Positions 1 to 9,270 of a DNA stretch of 64,000 nucleotides are shown here, one piece after another (position 1 is the first letter of the stretch; each line of letters starts with the position of its first letter). The translations under genes and the position numbers were made by a program. The notes under the pieces were generated by a model. The model did no database searches and was not told the origin of the DNA. It saw only the letters and a list, made by a program, of their open reading frames with translations. This DNA comes from JAWPMV01 sp039819665 (GTDB taxonomy: Bacteria; Bacteroidota; Bacteroidia; J057), in assembly GCA_039819665.1 (NCBI GenBank), contig JBCBRM010000008.1:124001-188000 (forward strand), written 5' to 3'.

Positions 1-60
1 AATACTATGAAGTACCTCAAGGCTGCTCCATCCATCTATTTTTCGGCAAGAAAAATCTAA
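1..60 (+). CDS. Possible C-terminal end of an upstream gene (partial)
   Basis: Frame 1 is open from the window edge to a TAA, giving a 19-residue tail that ends in SARKI, and the next gene begins 3 nt later. This spacing fits the end of an upstream gene in the same operon, but so short a piece could be open by chance and carries no recognisable motif. Confidence 0.3.
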   Translation, partial: NTMKYLKAAPSIYFSARKI

Positions 61-63
61 TTT

Positions 64-825
64 ATGAAATTCTCCACAAAAAGTCTTTTCAGCGAATTCG
101 ATGAAAATGAAAAGATCAGGAAAGTCCTCGAGAAGATTCACTTTCCTCATTCCGTATCCATACATCCCCCCGTAGCGGAATTGAAGCCCTTTGGCATGAT
201 CACAAGAAGTGGGGATGATTATGAAACCACTCAGTTTGAGCTTAAGGACATCTTTACGACTCCTGCTCCTTTTAGTTTCAAAACAAAAAGAAGTTATTTA
301 AATCTTCCACCCAATACACCACATACACCCTATTTATCTTCAGCTAAAGGGTTTCCTTACCTTGAAGGTTATTTACAGGAAATGGGTGCTTCAGATGTTC
401 AGAAAATAATGGATTCCTTAAATGAAAATGAGGAGCTTGCATTTTCATTTTATTCCCTTCGAAAAATAGAAGCCAGAACTAGCTTTAGTGATCTTCAAAA
501 TTGGGTCGCCCGGCAAACGCCTGACTTTACACATAATTTGCTCCAAGACTTAAGGAATGGAAAACGTATATACATGGCCTTTACAACAGGTAGTGTATCA
601 CGCATCAGAATTGATTTTAAAGATACAGCCAAAGAAGATATAGAAAATTCGAGCGGAGATGTCCGTACAAGATTTAGTTATTTCCGAGAAGATAGAGCAG
701 TCCAGTTTAGCTCCAGAAATAGACCTCATGTAGCCCTGGTACTAAAAGAAATTAAGGAAAAAGATGGCGGAGTAATTATTAAAGATCCAGATAAAGGAAA
801 TAAACCGGGTGTTGGTTCGCCTTAA
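64..825 (+). CDS. Hypothetical protein upstream of caspase gene
   Basis: A 253-residue protein I do not recognise. It has no signal peptide or membrane segment and looks soluble and cytoplasmic. The N-terminal part is mixed charged and Pro-rich (HPPVAELKPFG), the middle alternates helices and strands, and the C-terminus ends in a Lys/Asp/Gly tail (DPDKGNKPGVGSP) that is probably disordered. It lies about 180 bp upstream of the caspase-like gene in the same direction, with a candidate promoter between them, so co-function is possible but not shown. The codon use resembles that of its neighbours and the frame is uninterrupted, so the gene is likely real. Confidence 0.7.
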   Translation: MKFSTKSLFSEFDENEKIRKVLEKIHFPHSVSIHPPVAELKPFGMITRSGDDYETTQFELKDIFTTPAPFSFKTKRSYLNLPPNTPHTPYLSSAKGFPYLEGYLQEMGASDVQKIMDSLNENEELAFSFYSLRKIEARTSFSDLQNWVARQTPDFTHNLLQDLRNGKRIYMAFTTGSVSRIRIDFKDTAKEDIENSSGDVRTRFSYFREDRAVQFSSRNRPHVALVLKEIKEKDGGVIIKDPDKGNKPGVGSP

Positions 826-842
826 TCAGGATTTTTTCATCT

Positions 843-850
843 TAATTTTG
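843..850 (+). promoter_or_regulatory. Candidate Bacteroidota -7 promoter element (TAATTTTG)
   Basis: Matches the TAnnTTTG -7 consensus of the Bacteroidota housekeeping sigma factor. It sits about 155 nt upstream of the caspase-like gene. The leader in between holds a 9-bp inverted repeat (AATTTCCTG at 866-874, CAGGAAATT at 932-940). No clear -33 element was seen. Confidence 0.4.
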
Positions 851-1005
851 CAGATTATAGACACAAATTTCCTGGTTTCTGTAAGGACAGCTAGGCTTTT
901 CAGAATTTCCCATACGCTACCAAATAGAAATCAGGAAATTCCTATTCTTTTCGTTTCTTAGCGAGAAAAATACCTAATAAAATAGACTAACTCCCAATAA
1001 TACCT

Positions 1006-3126
1006 ATGGATACTTGCTATGCCTTATTAGTCGGCATCAAAGATTACCCTAAAATCGAAGGCTTTGCAGATTTGGAAGGATGTGTAAAAGATGCTGAAAG
1101 GGTAAGAGACTATTTGGACCACTTTCTTGGAATCAAAGAAGAAGTGGGCAATAATAATAGTAAAAAGGCAGATGTCCTCATGCTCACGGATGAAGAGGCT
1201 ACCAAAGAAGCCGTGGTCAATGGGATAAAAAATCATCTGGGCAAAGCTGGTCCAAAGGATATCGCTTTCTTTTTTTACTCAGGTCATGGAGCTCAAGAAC
1301 CAGCTCCCCCCATCTTTACAGGGAATTCGGATGGGGAAATTTCAGTAAATCAGGAAGCAGACGGATTACTGGAATCCATTCTGTGTTATGACAGCCGTCC
1401 CTTTAATCTTGAGAACCGGAGCAATTTGGTTGGTACAGATTTATGCGATAAAGAATTGCGATACCTATTTCACGAAGTCTCTAAAAAGGGAGCTCAGATA
1501 GTTGCCTTATTTGATTGTTGTAATTCAGGAGATAATGTGAGAAGTGATTCTTCTGAAGGAGCTGCCAACATAAAATTCTATTCCAATCCCAAGAACCCGA
1601 GAAAATGGGAAGAATTTATTTTTGGGCATCACCCTGAGCCGACCAACACCAGGGAATTGGATAAGCTTTTACCGGAAGTAGAAATGATCCAGTTTTCAGC
1701 AAGCAGAAGTGATCAATTTGCCAAAGAGCTTGAATCGGCTGGTAGAACACTAAGGATGAAAAATAATTCTCCGGTCTGGGAAAAGGACGATAGTTACGGT
1801 GGAATTTTCATCAATGGTTTGCTGGATGTCCTGACAAGAGCTGAAGCAAAACTAAGCTATTATGATTTAGCACATAGAATCAGGATATATCTTGAAGAAG
1901 AAGAACAAACTCCTTTATTGTATGCCTCTGGAAAAGCTCAGGATTATCTGTTTGAGGGATTTTTAGGAGCGGACGTAAGTCAAAGTGAAACAAAAGGCAG
2001 GATTTTGTCAAAAATGGATGAGTCAACCTTTGATGACTATTGGGTTATGGACCTGGGGGTGGTTCATGGATTGCCTGCTGACGGAGTAGGGGCAAAAATT
2101 CTTATAAAGGATGAAGATGACAATGAAATGGGACTTGTGGGCTTAAGATCTGTTTCTGCGATCTCCAGTGTGCTCGAAATTGATTCAAATAGCAGGGTTA
2201 GTTTGGAGAGTGGTCAAAGTCAGAACCTGGATACTAGAAAAACTTATTCTGGATATATTCAGGAATTGGGGCACGCTGCCACCCTTTTTCAGCTAAAAAA
2301 TTTACCGGACCAATCGGAGGATGCCCTTATGGAAGCCAAGAATACATTTAAACCCAAAAATGTAATCCTTAGCTCTACCCAAAAAGGACCCTATCAGATC
2401 GGAAAAAAGAACAATGAATATACCCTGAGTCGATCAGATAGCAGCAAATTTTTACCCATCATTAAGCCTGCCAAAGATGAAAAGCAAATGATGAAGTATA
2501 TCGAACAGGTAGCTCATTGGGAAATGGTAAAAGATCTCAAAAACGTAAGTGAAAAGTTCAAGAAGAAATACAAAAAGCTTCCCCTGGATTTCCAAGTGTA
2601 TAAGTACAGAGGGAAAACAAAAGACAGACTCAAAATAAAAGCTTCACATAATTCTACGATTCCTGGAGTGAATCAGGGAGACTTTATCCTAAAAGCCTTT
2701 AAGAAATATAAAGGCAGTAGCTACAATAATTATGGGGAATATGATATTGAGTTGACCAACAAATTGGAGGATATATCTGTATTTGTCGCTCCACTTATGC
2801 TAAATCTGGATTTTTCCATTAGTGCATTTCGATCCGGAGGGATTTCCTTTTATGAAATAGGACCAGAACAATCATTTACTCTTCCTATGGGAATCCTTTT
2901 TGATCAACCGAAACATCTTATTGCCTGGGAAAAGGATTATCAGCCAGCCCACCTGAAATTCCTCATTGCGACCCGAGAATTAAGCTTTGATGTACAAGCC
3001 CTCTTGCGTGATCCTCTTCCGGCACCTGATGATGGGGATACTCGTTATGACTGGGAGGATAAAAATAGCCCGGACATGGCCGAATGGACCAGTCAGTTGC
3101 TAACATTACAGCTAAAAAAGCTATAA
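1006..3126 (+). CDS. Caspase family (peptidase C14) protein
   Basis: The N-terminal ~320 residues form a caspase/metacaspase p20-like domain. It opens with YALLVGIKDYP, followed by LEGCVKDAERV. The catalytic His is H94 in YSGHG and the catalytic Cys is most likely C172 in FDCCNSG, so the His-Cys dyad is intact. SASRSDQFA and GGIFINGLLDVL are the later strands typical of bacterial caspases. Residues ~330-706 are a long unrecognised extension that is probably all-beta with Lys-rich helices and could be a recognition or substrate domain. There is no signal peptide, so it should be cytoplasmic. It converges on a CHAT-TPR gene pair, so two clan CD protease families sit side by side. Protease family: near certain; role: unknown. 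Confidence 0.93.
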   Translation: MDTCYALLVGIKDYPKIEGFADLEGCVKDAERVRDYLDHFLGIKEEVGNNNSKKADVLMLTDEEATKEAVVNGIKNHLGKAGPKDIAFFFYSGHGAQEPAPPIFTGNSDGEISVNQEADGLLESILCYDSRPFNLENRSNLVGTDLCDKELRYLFHEVSKKGAQIVALFDCCNSGDNVRSDSSEGAANIKFYSNPKNPRKWEEFIFGHHPEPTNTRELDKLLPEVEMIQFSASRSDQFAKELESAGRTLRMKNNSPVWEKDDSYGGIFINGLLDVLTRAEAKLSYYDLAHRIRIYLEEEEQTPLLYASGKAQDYLFEGFLGADVSQSETKGRILSKMDESTFDDYWVMDLGVVHGLPADGVGAKILIKDEDDNEMGLVGLRSVSAISSVLEIDSNSRVSLESGQSQNLDTRKTYSGYIQELGHAATLFQLKNLPDQSEDALMEAKNTFKPKNVILSSTQKGPYQIGKKNNEYTLSRSDSSKFLPIIKPAKDEKQMMKYIEQVAHWEMVKDLKNVSEKFKKKYKKLPLDFQVYKYRGKTKDRLKIKASHNSTIPGVNQGDFILKAFKKYKGSSYNNYGEYDIELTNKLEDISVFVAPLMLNLDFSISAFRSGGISFYEIGPEQSFTLPMGILFDQPKHLIAWEKDYQPAHLKFLIATRELSFDVQALLRDPLPAPDDGDTRYDWEDKNSPDMAEWTSQLLTLQLKKL

Positions 3127-3131
3127 CCTAT

Positions 3132-3157
3132 CTAAGATCTGATTATCAGAATCTTAG
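3132..3157. terminator. Hairpin between convergent genes
   Basis: CTAAGATCTGAT pairs with ATCAGAATCTTAG, a 12-bp stem with one bulged T and a one-base loop. It lies between the convergent caspase and TPR genes and could stop transcription from both sides. It lacks a strong T-run; an 8-bp palindrome GCGTACGC follows directly. Confidence 0.45.
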
Positions 3158-3191
3158 CGTACGCTTAACACAATATGAATAAGAAAAATTT

Positions 3192-5807
3192 CTAGTTGTC
3201 TAGAAGTTCTTTGATTTTCTGTGTATCGGGATGAATAATCCCAGCTTTTTCAAAGCTATTAAGGTCTTCCAGAAAAAGCTCTTTCATAAACTCATAATCA
3301 TCTTCCTCATATTCTTCATCTTTCCATTGAAGATAAATTTTCTTTGCCTGTTTGTATTTCCCCTGAAATAGCAAGGAAGATGCGAGATTACTTATGGCAA
3401 GTTGATTCTTCTCATCCAGAGAACAAGCTTTACGTGCATGTTTTTCGGCTTCTTCGAATCGTTTAAGCATTATACAGTCATGGGAAAAATTAGCATAAGT
3501 TTTAACTATTTCATTGGCTATCATTTGGTCTGACGATTCTTCTTTCTGCAATTTCTTTAGAAAAGTGAGGTATTTCCCCCTAAGATCATATTTCCTTTCC
3601 TGAGTTATGCTAGTACTAATTGCCAATCTATTTGTTAGCAGAGAAACAAACTTTGAGGTATTTAAAATTATCTCCGGCGATAGTTTCTCCAACTCATCCA
3701 AAGCTCTCATGAAATAAATATTAGCAGAATCATTTTGGGGTATTTGAGAGAACATAAATGCCTTTTCAAATACACTATTAAATCTTGCTTCAGGTAGATC
3801 AATAAATTTTAGTCTGTCTAATGCACTTGCTTTGAGCCTAACAATTTCTTTTGTTTGAGGAATCAACGAATAGCATGAATCCGCGCGCTGAAAATATGCC
3901 CTTGCACTTTCAAAATTCAACTCGAGGATTTCCAACATTCCTAGATTGTAGCAAGTCCTCCCGAGAGCATCAGCGAATACTATTGAATCTCTAAGAGCTA
4001 GACTTTTTTTTATGGCATATGCTTCTAGTTGGATATCTTTAGCCTTAGAAAAATTACCCAAAGATCCATTTACCAAAGCTGCATTTGTTAAAGTTTTTGC
4101 CAATGAAGCTTGGTAAAGTTCTGGATCACGTTTAACGAGGTCACGCTTGATCGTTATCGCTCGTTGATAATTTCTCTCGGCAGCTTCATAATTATAGAGG
4201 TTTTCAAAAGTTATCCCAATTAAAGTATATAGATTCCCAAGATTCTCATTGTATCTTTCAGGATTATTCTTGGTCAATTTCTTATAAATTTCCAGGGATT
4301 TTTCATAATATGAAATGGCTGTGTCAAATTCTTTTAAGTCTGAATATACATTACCTAAATTGTAGAGATTAGTGGAATAGTTTGGTTCAAATCGTGCAGG
4401 ATTTGCCTCTACAGCTTTCTGAAATGCTTCATTAGCTTCTTCATAATTCTGTTTTGATTTATCCAGGTCTGAGGCATTATAATAAGCAGTACCTAGATTG
4501 TTGAAAATAGAAGGGAGATATTCCAGGAAGGTAACCTCATCTTGCGCTACCAATTGTTCTATAATTTCTTTAGACTCTTCAAGGAAAGAAATAGCTGTAT
4601 TATACTCCTTGATTTTCAAATAAGTCAGTCCAAGATTTTCCTTTACAAGCGCAATCCTTAGCTGATTTTCAGGATCATCTGATAGTTCTCCTACGTCGTA
4701 TCTGGCCATAGCAGAATCATAATTGGCTATGGCTTCCTTGTATTGGTATAGCATATCATGCGAATTTGCTTTGTTTCCATAAGCAATTCCTAGATAAGTT
4801 TGATAACTAAGCTTTTTTTCTTTTTCTGCTTCTTTTAAAAGGGATATGGCGGATTTATATTTTGCAATTGCTTTTTCCGGCTGTCTCTGAAAATAAAAAG
4901 CGTCTCCAAGCCTTATAGAGGCAATACCTTCTTGCCCTTTCCCTTTAGCTTGCCGCAAATACATCCGGGCATAAGGAAGTAGCTCCTGCGATTTATTTTG
5001 GTCAAAAAGAAATTTGGTATAAAGCGCTAAAGACACAAACTTAGTAGTATCACTATCCACTGCAGCTTTATAATAAACCTCCGCTCTCGGGAAGTCCAAA
5101 TTAGCCACAGCTAAATCTCCAGCTTTAACCAAAGATTGAATATCCTGATTGTTTGCAGCTTTTAACTCAGCTATCTTTGCATCTCTTGCCTGTATTCTAG
5201 CTTTTATTTTAATTGGATCAATTATTTTAAAAGCTTCCTCTAGTTCACCTTTTTCAAAATACTGCATGGCAAGCGTATGTTCCTTGCTTGCAAACTCAGG
5301 ATCAAACTTTGCTAATCGAGCCGCCAAAGAGTCTATCATCTTTTCAGCTTGCTTTTTCTTTTGAGTGAGTTCTCCGATTTTCTCAAACTCCAGACGATCT
5401 GCCAATATTTTAGCTTCTTCCTTAAAATTTCGCTCAATCCTATTATCAACTCGAATCCTATAATGCTGTAAGGCCAGTTTATCTCTCTCCTCAGTTGGAC
5501 ACATATAAATATCCAGGGTTTCATTATCGCTGGAAGGAATTCTCGGTTTAAGAATTTCCCGATTTATAACAGCATATCCGTCTTTTAATAGCCCCAAATT
5601 AACTCGCGAGCCTTTTTCTTTACCAGGAAGCCGAACTACAAACTCTCCAAAATTATCACTTCTCGTCTGGGTATAACCTTTTATCCGAACAGCAACTCCG
5701 GGCAGAGGTTGTTCTCCAATGCCTGAATAAATTTTCCCATTCAGACTTTGGGCCTCCAGTGTAATAGATACAAGGAAAAAACAGATAAATGGTAAAGCTC
5801 TAATCAT
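3192..5807 (-). CDS. Exported TPR protein with carboxypeptidase regulatory-like N-terminus
   Basis: An 871-residue protein. A signal peptide (FICFFLVSITLEAQS) is followed at ~22-95 by a carboxypeptidase regulatory-like beta sandwich (LNGKIYSGIGEQPLPGVAVRIKG). A charged, partly coiled-coil stretch then runs to ~215, and many TPR helical pairs cover ~220-850, for example AIANYDSAMARY and AISYYEKSLEIYKK. It is probably periplasmic or outer-membrane facing. Its start overlaps the stop of the upstream CHAT gene by 8 bp, which implies translational coupling. Because the CHAT protein ends in a similar regulatory-like domain outside the membrane, the two may form a sensor-effector pair; that link is inferred from domain layout. 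Confidence 0.85.
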   Translation of the reverse strand: MIRALPFICFFLVSITLEAQSLNGKIYSGIGEQPLPGVAVRIKGYTQTRSDNFGEFVVRLPGKEKGSRVNLGLLKDGYAVINREILKPRIPSSDNETLDIYMCPTEERDKLALQHYRIRVDNRIERNFKEEAKILADRLEFEKIGELTQKKKQAEKMIDSLAARLAKFDPEFASKEHTLAMQYFEKGELEEAFKIIDPIKIKARIQARDAKIAELKAANNQDIQSLVKAGDLAVANLDFPRAEVYYKAAVDSDTTKFVSLALYTKFLFDQNKSQELLPYARMYLRQAKGKGQEGIASIRLGDAFYFQRQPEKAIAKYKSAISLLKEAEKEKKLSYQTYLGIAYGNKANSHDMLYQYKEAIANYDSAMARYDVGELSDDPENQLRIALVKENLGLTYLKIKEYNTAISFLEESKEIIEQLVAQDEVTFLEYLPSIFNNLGTAYYNASDLDKSKQNYEEANEAFQKAVEANPARFEPNYSTNLYNLGNVYSDLKEFDTAISYYEKSLEIYKKLTKNNPERYNENLGNLYTLIGITFENLYNYEAAERNYQRAITIKRDLVKRDPELYQASLAKTLTNAALVNGSLGNFSKAKDIQLEAYAIKKSLALRDSIVFADALGRTCYNLGMLEILELNFESARAYFQRADSCYSLIPQTKEIVRLKASALDRLKFIDLPEARFNSVFEKAFMFSQIPQNDSANIYFMRALDELEKLSPEIILNTSKFVSLLTNRLAISTSITQERKYDLRGKYLTFLKKLQKEESSDQMIANEIVKTYANFSHDCIMLKRFEEAEKHARKACSLDEKNQLAISNLASSLLFQGKYKQAKKIYLQWKDEEYEEDDYEFMKELFLEDLNSFEKAGIIHPDTQKIKELLDN

Positions 5808-7056
5808 TTTTCTCTTTTTTCATGTAAACTGAATAATCAGCTAAGGTATCAGCTCGGTTTATTGGAAATAAAGCATCAATATATCCCTCTTTCTTTAGTT
5901 CCAGATTTAGCGTTAACTCAGAATAAAGTTCCTTCGGAAGCCTCAATACATAATCTCCATTCTTGTTGGAAATAGTTTTAGTTTTGCTTTGATTCAGGCT
6001 AATTTCGACTCCTTTAAGTGGAGCTCCCTCCATATCAGTTGCTTTTCCTCTTATTTGTTTAAACGGATCCTTCCAAAAAAGCCCAAGTCTGTCAGGATTC
6101 CTTTGAATAACTATTTCATGCTGGTTTAACGTCCAGAAAGGAGAATGCATACTTATAGGAACTGCCCCCAGGCTTCCATTTAAGGATCGAAATTCAACAA
6201 ATCCCTCAGGATTGATCTGAGCTGAAATTATCTCGCTCCCTAAATCCAGCCTCAGTGAATGTAAAAAATCTTTGGGGAAATGTGAGTTGCCTACACCTTC
6301 AGGTAATTCAAGAGATATTCTCATATCAAATTCCTGGAAATAGGTTCGATAAGACCAGATCCCTATTGCAAATAGCATACAAATAGAAAGGGCTAAGCTC
6401 AGCTTAGGGAGCGGGAAGGGCACTTTTGTAGGTAAAGTCCATGTATTCTCTCGCGACTGAAAAAGTTCCCAGGGAATTGCCGAATCTCCAATAAATTCCT
6501 CTTCTCCGAAATTCAAACTTCTAAATAAACCCTCTTTTTGAGTTTGCAATTCAGCCTGCGCTTCCTCAAAAGAACGCCGTATTTCTCTGCCAGAAGCCAG
6601 GTTATCATAAAACTTGCGAGAAAATTCTTTTGCAGCCTTATCCCCAATTTCCCTATGTGTGAGGATCATACTAGGAATACCAGCGGCCTCTAAGGCTTCA
6701 CGCTGAAGTAAGGTAGTACATCCATTCATAAAGCTAAGTTCCAGCCCTTTTTGTTGAGAAAGGTACTGGGCAAAAGCCTGTATATCCAGGGTCTCTCCAG
6801 AACTAGATAAGAGGAGGTCTAGGTCTTCCGCATGTCCCCCATAATGGAAGATACGGACCATGTCCTTATTCCGTCGAAAAGCATCAAATATATCTTCTAT
6901 TCGTGCATCAGGAAGCTCAACCAATTTGATGAGACCTTTCTCCTGTAACTGCTGCAATGAAGATTTTATGCCTCTGTGCTCTTCTGCTATAGAGCGTAAA
7001 AATTTCCCTTTGCGATCATTGGCAAATGCCAATACAATGACGGTTTGCGAATCCAT
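5800..7056 (-). CDS. CHAT-domain protease with one transmembrane segment
   Basis: Residues 1-~205 are a CHAT (caspase HetF associated with TPRs) domain. H75 in YGGHA and C113 in FMNGCTT form the expected catalytic dyad, and the domain ends with the usual IPWELF element. A single hydrophobic helix at ~217-236 follows. Residues ~240-330 are unassigned, and ~335-395 resemble a carboxypeptidase regulatory-like sandwich (RGKATDMEGAPLKGVEISL). The predicted topology places the protease in the cytoplasm and the sandwich in the periplasm. The stop codon lies inside the start of the exported TPR gene. CHAT proteases are known in TPR-linked defence and regulated-proteolysis systems, e.g. the type III-E CRISPR partner. 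The substrate here is unknown. Confidence 0.9.
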   Translation of the reverse strand: MDSQTVIVLAFANDRKGKFLRSIAEEHRGIKSSLQQLQEKGLIKLVELPDARIEDIFDAFRRNKDMVRIFHYGGHAEDLDLLLSSSGETLDIQAFAQYLSQQKGLELSFMNGCTTLLQREALEAAGIPSMILTHREIGDKAAKEFSRKFYDNLASGREIRRSFEEAQAELQTQKEGLFRSLNFGEEEFIGDSAIPWELFQSRENTWTLPTKVPFPLPKLSLALSICMLFAIGIWSYRTYFQEFDMRISLELPEGVGNSHFPKDFLHSLRLDLGSEIISAQINPEGFVEFRSLNGSLGAVPISMHSPFWTLNQHEIVIQRNPDRLGLFWKDPFKQIRGKATDMEGAPLKGVEISLNQSKTKTISNKNGDYVLRLPKELYSELTLNLELKKEGYIDALFPINRADTLADYSVYMKKEKND

Positions 7057-7170
7057 GTACTTGTTTGCAGCTTCAAATTAAGATGCCTTTAAATTAAGGA
7101 TAAGCTTCGCAAATTCTAACTAATCGGAATAGAAAATATTCATTTTACACGAAGGGTCAAGAAATACAGA

Positions 7171-8031
7171 TTATAGTTTCGGGATAAGGACAGGAGTATT
7201 CTCTTTATAGGATTTATAATCTTCTTGCTCTCCCCATTTTTTATCTGCCTTAGCTTCTAACATGGGAATACCACTTACTCTTGTCAACAATAGAGTTACA
7301 AAAATTGGCGAAATCAAGGCAATCCATTGCCAGCCTTGCAAAACGGGAATAGCAATGAGAGTAACTCCCAGCCAAAGGACAATTTCACCAAAATAATTGG
7401 GATGACGGGACTTTGACCACAAGCCGCTTTGGATGAATCGATCTTTATTTTCCGGATTATTTCTAAACTGGGTCTTTTGACGATCTGCAACCACTTCGAT
7501 CAAGAAACCTATAAGCCAAAGTCCTATTCCGAAAATCCCTAAAATTCCCATTTCTTTACGCTCTATAGCAGTGATAGCAATTAGGGCAGGAGCAGCCGTC
7601 AAAACTGCCCATAGCGCTTGCAGCGTCCAGGTATTTAAAAATCTGAGAAAGTTGGGCTTGATCTTGTCAAAGCGATCGTCTTTGCCGGCTTTATGAATCC
7701 GTTGAAAAAGAAAACTGCCTAATCTTACAGCCCAAAGGATAACCATGGATCCCAATAAGATCGAACGTTGGTCAATGTTTTCGCTCATAAAAAGGGCAAA
7801 GAGCGTAAGCCCTATATAAGTTAAGCTCCCTGTTAAGTCGAAAAACTTCTCCGATTGTAGTCGAAAAGCAGGAATAAATGCTAGCCAATTGATCGCAAAT
7901 CCTAGAATTACACAAAGTGCGTAAAGAGGAAATTCATTAAGCTCCTGACCGTTTTGTGATCCCGCCCAGGCAACGCATGCTGCCAAAAGGCTGGAGATCA
8001 CCAGACTCCTTTGTACTTGTTTCTGGTTCAT
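7171..8031 (-). CDS. DUF1295 / steroid 5-alpha-reductase-like membrane protein
   Basis: A 286-residue polytopic membrane protein with about seven hydrophobic helices. The C-terminal motif SRHPNYFGEIVLWLGV is the hallmark of DUF1295 and of the wider steroid-reductase/isoprenylcysteine-methyltransferase-like fold, where this loop contributes to cofactor binding. Family members are thought to reduce or alkylate lipophilic substrates. It is the last gene of an operon with two thiolases and a carotenoid oxygenase (22-nt gap to the gene before it), which favours a lipid or isoprenoid substrate. Family: confident; reaction: inferred. Confidence 0.85.
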   Translation of the reverse strand: MNQKQVQRSLVISSLLAACVAWAGSQNGQELNEFPLYALCVILGFAINWLAFIPAFRLQSEKFFDLTGSLTYIGLTLFALFMSENIDQRSILLGSMVILWAVRLGSFLFQRIHKAGKDDRFDKIKPNFLRFLNTWTLQALWAVLTAAPALIAITAIERKEMGILGIFGIGLWLIGFLIEVVADRQKTQFRNNPENKDRFIQSGLWSKSRHPNYFGEIVLWLGVTLIAIPVLQGWQWIALISPIFVTLLLTRVSGIPMLEAKADKKWGEQEDYKSYKENTPVLIPKL

Positions 8032-8053
8032 AGCGTAGTAGTTCGTTTTCTAA

Positions 8054-9259
8054 TTAAAGCCTTTCCAGTAAAAGCGCTGCTCCTAATCCAGCTCCTCCAC
8101 TGATACTTGCCAGGCCAAATTGCTCATCCCTTCGCTCCATTTCTTCTAATAAAGTTGTACTTATCATGGCTCCGCTTGCACCTTGTGCATGCCCCATAGT
8201 CATAGTTCCTCCATTCACATTAAAGCGCTCGGCTTCAACCTTTAAATCTCTCTGGTATTTAAGACATGTAGCAGAAAAAGCTTCCGCAAAATTATGTAAT
8301 CCTATATCCGATATTGACAATTCTCCCTTTTTAATTGCATTCTGAGCAGAGTGTTGACCTCCTAACAGCATGATAATGGGTTCACATGCTGTACTATCAA
8401 AAGCCCGAATCTTCGCTCTAGGTGTCAATCCCAGGGCTTTACCTTTTTCCAAGCTACCCACCAATAACACACAGGCTCCATCCGCCATAGAAGGAGAATT
8501 TCCTAGGGTGTGTCTATGTTCCAGTTCGCGAACAGCAGGATATTTATCCTTGATTTTTTGCTTAATGGACCCAGATGTATATGCAGCAAAAATAGGCTCT
8601 AACTGATTGAGTCCTTCCAGACTGGTTTGAGGACGAATGCATTCATCAAATCCAAGCACAGTATTTCCTTCCTCATCTTTTATGGGGATTAAAGAATTTT
8701 TAAAGAAACCATTTTCAGTAGCTTTGGCTGCTCTTTGATGAGATTGAACCGCGTAAGCATTAAGTTCTTCTGGCTGAAAGCCCTCTATATTGGCAATCAA
8801 ATCTGCAGAAACCCCCATCATGGTATAGCCTGTTTTTTCTGCAACCTCAGGATCAGCAAACCAGGACCCTTTATCTGAAAACATAGGTACTTGAGAAAGC
8901 ATTTCAATTCCCCCAGCAACAACCATGTCAGATAATCCTGAGGCAATTTTTGCTGCAGCCAGACTTATCGCAGTCATGCCTGAAGAGCAGAAAGTATTGA
9001 CGGTCATTCCCTCAATATGATCTCCCCAGCCATGATATAAAGTTGAGACCTTTGCGATGTCAGCTCCTTGTCCGCCCAATTGGCCGACACATCCCAAAAT
9101 CACCGCATCGATTTCTTTGGAATCCAGTTCATTTCTTTTTTCTAATGCAGCATACAGCTGGGAAAGTAAGTCAATAGGTTTGACATCCTTTAAAGCCCCT
9201 TTTTTAGCACTACCTTTGCCTCGGGGACTTCTCACTGCATCAAATATATAAGCTTCCAT
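8054..9259 (-). CDS. Thiolase family acyl-CoA acyltransferase, divergent catalytic motifs
   Basis: A 401-residue thiolase. The nucleophile C91 lies in NTFCSSGM, followed by VVAGGIEMLSQVP. The His of the GHP motif is kept but altered (MGHAQGASGA). The NEAF motif reads AEAF in HNFAEAFSAT, and the C-terminal CxGGG motif, which normally supplies the acid/base Cys, reads SISGGAGLG, so that Cys is a Ser. Thiolases cleave or form 3-ketoacyl-CoA. These changes suggest a specialised or weakly thiolytic enzyme. It follows the carotenoid oxygenase gene by 11 nt in a four-gene operon that a divergent TetR probably controls. Confidence 0.9.
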   Translation of the reverse strand: MEAYIFDAVRSPRGKGSAKKGALKDVKPIDLLSQLYAALEKRNELDSKEIDAVILGCVGQLGGQGADIAKVSTLYHGWGDHIEGMTVNTFCSSGMTAISLAAAKIASGLSDMVVAGGIEMLSQVPMFSDKGSWFADPEVAEKTGYTMMGVSADLIANIEGFQPEELNAYAVQSHQRAAKATENGFFKNSLIPIKDEEGNTVLGFDECIRPQTSLEGLNQLEPIFAAYTSGSIKQKIKDKYPAVRELEHRHTLGNSPSMADGACVLLVGSLEKGKALGLTPRAKIRAFDSTACEPIIMLLGGQHSAQNAIKKGELSISDIGLHNFAEAFSATCLKYQRDLKVEAERFNVNGGTMTMGHAQGASGAMISTTLLEEMERRDEQFGLASISGGAGLGAALLLERL

Positions 9260-9270
9260 AAATCATAGAT

